The notes under the pieces were generated by a model. It worked only from the letters and a program-made list of their open reading frames with translations, searched no databases and was not told where the DNA came from. The translations under genes were made by a program, and so were the position numbers. From assembly GCA_045658005.1 (NCBI GenBank), contig JAZOUD010000015.1, positions 1 through 9,578 of the forward strand: DNA of 9,578 nt. The letters run 5' to 3'. The stretch comes from UBA2862 sp045658005. GTDB lineage: Bacteria > Bacillota > Clostridia > Christensenellales > Aristaeellaceae. Shown here one piece after another: positions 5,645-9,578 of this stretch. Within the stretch, counting starts at the first letter, position 1. Every line of letters begins with the position of its first letter.

Positions 5645-6492
5645 TGGACAAGGTACAATCCCCGGTTCGGCGCATCGTCACCCACACCCTGTTCCTGGTC
5701 GTGATCGTGCTGCTGGCGTGCCTGTACATCTATCCGGTTTTCCTGATGGTGTGCAATTCGCTGAAGCCCTTCAAGGAGATCCTGACCAACGTGCTGGCGC
5801 TGCCCAGCCACCTGGAGTGGGCGAACTATTCCTATGTCATCGAAAAGATGGAATACTTCCGCCTGTTCTTCAACAATGTGGTGATCACGCTGCTGGGCAT
5901 CCTCGGCATCGTGGCATTCTCGTCCATGGCGGCCTATATACTGGACCGCCGCCAGACCCGGGTGACGAAGGCGCTGCACACCTTCATCATCACCCCGATG
6001 CTGATCCCCTTCCAGACCATCATGATCACCCTCTTGAAGTTCATGAACATCATCCACCTGAACGGCACGACCTGGGGCCTGGGCATACAGTACTGGGGCT
6101 TCGGCATTCCGATGGCTACGTTCATCTACTTCAACTTCATGAAGTCCATCCCCAGCGAAATCGACGAGAGCGCCATGATCGACGGGGCGACCACCTGCCA
6201 GACCTACGTGCGGATCATCTTCCCGCTGCTCAAGACCGTCACTGCCACCGTTGTGGTGCTGGACGTGATGTGGATCTGGAACGACTTCCTGTTGCCGCTG
6301 TTGATGGTGAACAGCTCCCCGTCCTCCAAGACGCTGGTGCTGGCCGCCTACAACTTCGTCGGCTCGCTGAACACCAAGTGGCACTACGCCCTGGCCGCCA
6401 TGGTGCTGGCCATACTGCCCTCGGTGATCGTGTTCGTGTTCCTGCAGCGCTACATCGTCGACGGCGTGGTCGCGGGGGCGATTAAGGGGTAA
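5644..6492 (+). CDS. CUT1 sugar ABC transporter permease (MalG/UgpE type)
   Basis: This second membrane subunit of the importer has about 282 residues and six hydrophobic segments. Its cytoplasmic EAA-type loop is E-SAMIDGATTCQTYVRIIFPLLK, where the usual EAA reads ESA. The C-terminus QRYIVDGVVAGAIKG is characteristic of MalG-type permeases. The ATG at 5644 shares one base with the stop codon of the first permease. An in-frame GTG at 5641 gives a 4-nt GTGA overlap and one extra residue. GGGAGG at 5628-5633 serves either start (10 or 7 nt spacing), so the start is ambiguous by one codon. The pair should form a heterodimeric channel for the sugar delivered by the binding protein. Confidence 0.92.
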   Translation: MDKVQSPVRRIVTHTLFLVVIVLLACLYIYPVFLMVCNSLKPFKEILTNVLALPSHLEWANYSYVIEKMEYFRLFFNNVVITLLGILGIVAFSSMAAYILDRRQTRVTKALHTFIITPMLIPFQTIMITLLKFMNIIHLNGTTWGLGIQYWGFGIPMATFIYFNFMKSIPSEIDESAMIDGATTCQTYVRIIFPLLKTVTATVVVLDVMWIWNDFLLPLLMVNSSPSSKTLVLAAYNFVGSLNTKWHYALAAMVLAILPSVIVFVFLQRYIVDGVVAGAIKG

Positions 6493-6518
6493 ATTCAAAT
6501 TCAACGGAGGTTCCTTCT

Positions 6519-8762
6519 ATGAAATTCACCAACGGCTACTGGCTGAACAAGCCGGAGTACGACCTGCATTTTGCGATACAGAGCTTTGACGCCACCATCA
6601 CCGAAAGTGCCCTGCGGATCATCTGCCCCACGGTGCCCGCGGAGGGGCGGGGCGGGGTGATGAACCACCCGGCGTTGACCGTCACCTTCACCGCGCCCAT
6701 GGAAGATGTGATCCGCGTGAAGGTGGAGCACTGGCGGGGCGTTGTGGATCGCGGCCCCCACTTTGAGCTGCACGAGAGCCCGGTCAAGCCCGTCATCACC
6801 GAGACCGAAACAGAGTATATCTTTCAAAGCGGACGGGCGAAGGCCACGATCAGCAAGGCCCCCAAGGGCTGGCGGGTCACCTACACCGGCGACGACAGGC
6901 TGCTGACCGAGTCGGAATACCACGCCATGGCCCATGCCTACTGCAAGCCCACCGGGGTGGACTACATGATCGAGTCGCTGAACCTGGACGTGGGCGAGCG
7001 GGTGTACGGCCTGGGCGAGCGCTTCACCGCCTATGTGAAGAACGGCCAGGTGGTGAACATCTGGAACGGCGACGGCGGCACCGCCAGCGAGCTGGCCTAC
7101 AAGAACGTGCCCTTCTACATGACCAACCGTGGCTATGGCGTGCTGGTGGAGAGCAGCAGCGACGTCAGCTTCGAGGTGGCCAGCGAAAAGGTGGAGCGGG
7201 TGCAGTTCAGCCAGCAGGGCCAGAGCCTGACCTATGACGTCATCTATGGCGCGGACCCCCGACGCGCAGCTAGTCCTTCAGGGAAGGGTGTGCTGGAGAA
7301 GTACACCGCCCTCACCGGCCGGCCAGCGCTGCCCCCGGCCTGGAGCTTCGGGCTGTGGCTGTCCACGTCCTTCACCACCAGCTACGACGAAAAGACGGTC
7401 ACGTCCTTCATCGACGGCATGGCCCAGCGGGACATCCCCCTGAGCGTGTTCCACTTCGACTGCTTCTGGATGAAGGACAACCACCTGACCGAGCTGACCT
7501 GGGACCCTGACGTGTTCCCGGACCCGGAGGGCCTTTTGAAGAAGCTGAAGGCCAGGGGACTTCACATCTGCTGTTGGATCAATTCCTACATCGCCCAGGA
7601 GAGCAGCATGTTCGACGAGGGCATGGAGAAGGGCTACTTCATCAAAAAGGAAAACGGCGACGTCTGGCAGACCGACATGTGGCAGCCGGGCATGGCGATC
7701 CTGGACGTGACCAACCCCGAGGCTCGGGAGTGGTACTGCGGCAAGCTGCGCGCGCTGATGGACATGGGCGTGGACGCCTTCAAGACCGACTTCGGCGAGC
7801 GCATACCGGTGCGGGGGGTCAAATACTTCGACGGCAGCGATCCCCTCAGGATGCACAATTTCTATACTTATCTATATAATAAGATGGTTTTCGAGTGCAT
7901 CGAGCAGTATCGCGGGAAGGGCGACGCGGTGGTGTTCGCCCGTAGCGCCACCGTGGGCGGCCAGCAGTTCCCGGTGCACTGGAACGGCGACAGCAGCGCC
8001 TCCTTCATGAGCATGGCCGAGACCCTGCGCAGCGGCCTGTCCATAGCCCATTCCGGCTTCGCTTTCTGGAGCCACGACATCGCCGGCTTCGAGCAGACCG
8101 CCACCGCCGACGTGTACAAGCGCTGGGCCGCCTTCGGCCTGCTGTCCAGCCACAGCCGCCTGCACGGTTCGAGCAGCTATCGGGTGCCGTGGCTGTTCGA
8201 CGAGGAGGCCAACGCGGTCGTGAAGCGCTTCGCCCGGCTGAAGAACCGGCTGATGCCCTACCTGTACGGCGCGGCGGTGGAGGCCCATGAAAAGGGCGTG
8301 CCGGTGCTGCGGCCCATGCTGCTGGAGTTCCCGGACAGCATTGCCTGCGAGACCTGCGATACCCAGTACATGCTGGGCGCGAACCTGCTGGTGGCCCCGG
8401 TGATGCATGCGGACGGCCATGTGGACTACTACCTGCCCGCGGGCGAATGGACGAACATCCTCTCTGACGAGGCGGCGACGGGCGACACCTGGCGCAGGGA
8501 GACCCACGGCTACCTGTCCCTGCCGCTGATGGCCCGCCCGAACAGCGTCATCCCCATGGGCGCGAACGAGGAGCGGCCCGACTACGACTACACCGACGGC
8601 CTCGAGCTGCATGTGTTCAGGCCGGAGGACGGCGAGATCACCGTGAAGGTGCCCGATTTGAAGGGGAATACCGCCGCGACCTACAGGGTCAGAACCGCAA
8701 ACGGCGAAACAACCGTCGAGACTGATTGCAAGAGGCCTTATAAGCTGGTTGTGCACAGATAG
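6519..8762 (+). CDS. yicI: GH31 alpha-xylosidase, YicI type
   Basis: This 747-residue cytoplasmic enzyme is predicted to release alpha-linked xylose from the non-reducing end of isoprimeverose or xyloglucan-type oligosaccharides. It closely follows E. coli YicI: VYGLGERFTA (162-171), AYKNVPFYMTNRGYGVLV (193-210), RPALPPAWSFGLWLSTSFTT (268-287), FHFDCFWMK (311-319), the nucleophile region FKTDFGERIP (421-430, D424) and the acid/base region HWNGD (487-491, D491). Subtracting the 8-residue insert at 248-255 gives D416 for the nucleophile, as in YicI, and 483 against 482 for the acid/base, where one more residue is inserted (G433). F285, C315, F316, W353 and K422 match YicI Phe277, Cys307, Phe308, Trp345 and Lys414, which favours xyloside over glucoside specificity. 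The ATG is preceded by GGAGG (6506-6510), 8 nt away. The gene is last in the transporter operon. A local AT-rich codon patch lies at about 7858-7890. Confidence 0.95.
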   Translation: MKFTNGYWLNKPEYDLHFAIQSFDATITESALRIICPTVPAEGRGGVMNHPALTVTFTAPMEDVIRVKVEHWRGVVDRGPHFELHESPVKPVITETETEYIFQSGRAKATISKAPKGWRVTYTGDDRLLTESEYHAMAHAYCKPTGVDYMIESLNLDVGERVYGLGERFTAYVKNGQVVNIWNGDGGTASELAYKNVPFYMTNRGYGVLVESSSDVSFEVASEKVERVQFSQQGQSLTYDVIYGADPRRAASPSGKGVLEKYTALTGRPALPPAWSFGLWLSTSFTTSYDEKTVTSFIDGMAQRDIPLSVFHFDCFWMKDNHLTELTWDPDVFPDPEGLLKKLKARGLHICCWINSYIAQESSMFDEGMEKGYFIKKENGDVWQTDMWQPGMAILDVTNPEAREWYCGKLRALMDMGVDAFKTDFGERIPVRGVKYFDGSDPLRMHNFYTYLYNKMVFECIEQYRGKGDAVVFARSATVGGQQFPVHWNGDSSASFMSMAETLRSGLSIAHSGFAFWSHDIAGFEQTATADVYKRWAAFGLLSSHSRLHGSSSYRVPWLFDEEANAVVKRFARLKNRLMPYLYGAAVEAHEKGVPVLRPMLLEFPDSIACETCDTQYMLGANLLVAPVMHADGHVDYYLPAGEWTNILSDEAATGDTWRRETHGYLSLPLMARPNSVIPMGANEERPDYDYTDGLELHVFRPEDGEITVKVPDLKGNTAATYRVRTANGETTVETDCKRPYKLVVHR
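7260..7288 (+). repeat. In-frame palindromic repeat inside the GH31 gene
   Basis: The 24 nt at 7260-7283 encode RRAASPSG and match unit A of the GH88 gene (2154-2177) at 21 of 24 positions, in the same reading frame. They interrupt a region that in YicI reads GPTPKAVLDRYT; here it is GADP, the insert, then KGVLEKYT. A hairpin CCTTC-AGG-GAAGG (7275-7287) corresponds to the stem at 2242-2258 and is extended by a T·G wobble at 7274/7288. Confidence 0.8.
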
Positions 8763-8809
8763 GATGATTATTCTGTCGTTAAAAACACCGAAAAAAAAGC
8801 CGACTGCAC

Positions 8810-8838
8810 TTGTCATGGTCCATTGCCGGTGGTAAAAT
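8810..8838 (+). promoter_or_regulatory. Sigma-A promoter of glmS
   Basis: TTGTCA (8810-8815, 5 of 6) and TAAAAT (8833-8838, 5 of 6) are separated by the optimal 17 nt. The predicted leader of about 58 nt contains a modest hairpin, GGGCGG (8855-8860) with CCGTCC (8870-8875). No T-tract terminator was found between the GH31 stop at 8762 and this promoter, so readthrough into glmS is possible. Confidence 0.75.
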
Positions 8839-8902
8839 GCTGACATAAAAAATGGGGCGGTGGGCTTATCCGTCCAAACTTTGATCGGGAGGACTCTGAA
8901 AT

Positions 8903-9578
8903 ATGTGTGGAATCGTGGGCTATACCGGCAATCGACCTGCCGCGCCGATCCTGCTGGAGGGGCTCTCCAGGTTGGAATACAGGGGCTACGACTCCGCGGG
9001 ATTGGCGGTGCGCGACGGCGAGCGCCTGGCCGAGGTGGTCAAGGCCCGGGGCAAGCTGCGCAACCTGGCGGTCAAGACCGACAACGGCCGCTCGCTGCCG
9101 GGTGCCTGCGGCATCGGCCACACCCGCTGGGCCACCCATGGCGAGCCCAGCCAGGCCAACGCCCATCCCCACGTCAGCGGCATCTGCAAGGGCTCCGGCT
9201 CGGGCCCGGTGGAGTCGGCGGTGGTGGGCGTGCACAACGGCATCATCGAAAACTTCGCCGAGCTGAAGGACAAGCTGCTGAAGAACGGCTACCAGTTTTA
9301 CAGCGAAACCGACACCGAGGTGGCGGTGAAGCTGGTGGACTACTATTATAAAAAGTACAAGATCGGCCCGGTGGACGCCATCAACCGCATGATGGTGCGC
9401 GTGCGGGGCAGCTACGCCCTGGCGCTGATGTTCAGGGATTTCCCCGGCGAAATCTACGCTGCCCGCAAGGATTCCCCGATGATCATTGGCATGGGGGAGG
9501 GGGAGACCTTCCTGGCCTCCGACGTGCCGGCGATATTGAAGTATACCCGCAGCGTGTACTACATCGGAAACCTGGAGG
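8903..9578 (+). CDS. glmS: Glucosamine-6-phosphate synthase (GlmS), 5' part only
   Basis: The gene encodes glutamine:fructose-6-phosphate amidotransferase, the first committed step of amino-sugar synthesis for peptidoglycan. Only the first 225 codons of about 600 are in the window, covering the class II glutaminase domain. C2 is the catalytic cysteine exposed after Met removal (MCGIVGYTGN). Other hallmarks are LEYRGYDSAGLAV (24-36), HTRWATHGEP (73-82), HNGIIENF (111-118) and SETDTEVAVKLV (134-145). Compared with E. coli GlmS, the segment between HPHVSG and VGVHNG is about a dozen residues longer (residues 93-107). I recall similar extensions in clostridial homologues, so it is probably normal for the lineage. 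The start is supported by GGGAGGA (8887-8893), 9 nt before the ATG. The gene has its own promoter and is likely unrelated to the sugar locus apart from position. Confidence 0.97.
   Translation, partial: MCGIVGYTGNRPAAPILLEGLSRLEYRGYDSAGLAVRDGERLAEVVKARGKLRNLAVKTDNGRSLPGACGIGHTRWATHGEPSQANAHPHVSGICKGSGSGPVESAVVGVHNGIIENFAELKDKLLKNGYQFYSETDTEVAVKLVDYYYKKYKIGPVDAINRMMVRVRGSYALALMFRDFPGEIYAARKDSPMIIGMGEGETFLASDVPAILKYTRSVYYIGNLE

Noticed and set aside
8763..8902. glmS ribozyme/riboswitch upstream of glmS
   Set aside because: The region is only 140 nt, much of it upstream of the predicted promoter, and I do not see the conserved ribozyme core or its nested pseudoknot helices. Only a modest hairpin lies in the leader.
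9177..9226. Insertion in the GlmS glutaminase domain caused by the palindromic repeat
   Set aside because: The extra residues (about 93-107, KGSGSGPVES region) share no sequence with the EASPLG repeat and resemble a clostridial lineage feature that I recall.

Overview
The window comes from a GC-rich bacterium whose genes are all on the plus strand and tightly packed. Each gene has a Gram-positive-type Shine-Dalgarno sequence (AAGGAGG/AGGAGGTGA). The sugar ABC transporter has no ATPase gene of its own, and the GlmS N-terminus has the wording I associate with Clostridia (…TPVDAIN/GSYALALMF/VPAILKYTRSVYYIGNLE-like). I infer a high-GC, probably gut- or rumen-dwelling, uncultured clostridial Firmicute. 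I cannot name a genus.

Layout. (1) Positions 1-175 hold an intergenic segment with a 7-nt tandem repeat (TAATCCC) and a small hairpin. (2) 176-3170 is a two-gene, translationally coupled unit: a DUF2264-family protein (possible GH154 glycosidase) and a GH88 unsaturated glucuronyl hydrolase. (3) 3171-3410 holds a 39-nt near-perfect palindrome, a second heptad-like run, a strong rho-independent terminator, then a sigma-A promoter with a palindrome over its -35 box. (4) 3411-8762 is a second operon: a secreted CUT1 sugar-binding protein, a hairpin in the gap after it, two MalF/MalG-type permeases and a YicI-type GH31 alpha-xylosidase. (5) 8763-8902 holds a promoter, and glmS starts at 8903 and runs off the window.

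How the genes work together. The binding protein captures a carbohydrate outside the cell, and the two permeases (with an ATPase encoded elsewhere) import it. The glycosidases have no signal peptides, so they would trim it in the cytoplasm. GH31 would remove alpha-xylosyl groups, GH88 would remove 4,5-unsaturated uronic acids, and the DUF2264 protein probably acts on a related uronic-acid-bearing glycan. A plant cell-wall oligosaccharide carrying xylose and uronic acid is plausible, but the exact substrate is inference.

The most interesting signal is not a gene. A short palindromic repeat family lies inside two unrelated glycosidase genes, in the same reading frame, and encodes the same short peptide (R-R-E-A-S-P-L-G and variants). 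Removing it brings the catalytic residues of both enzymes back to (GH31) or close to (GH88) the numbering of known homologues. A second, intergenic family of hairpins plus heptad repeats flanks the DUF2264-GH88 unit in opposite orientations.
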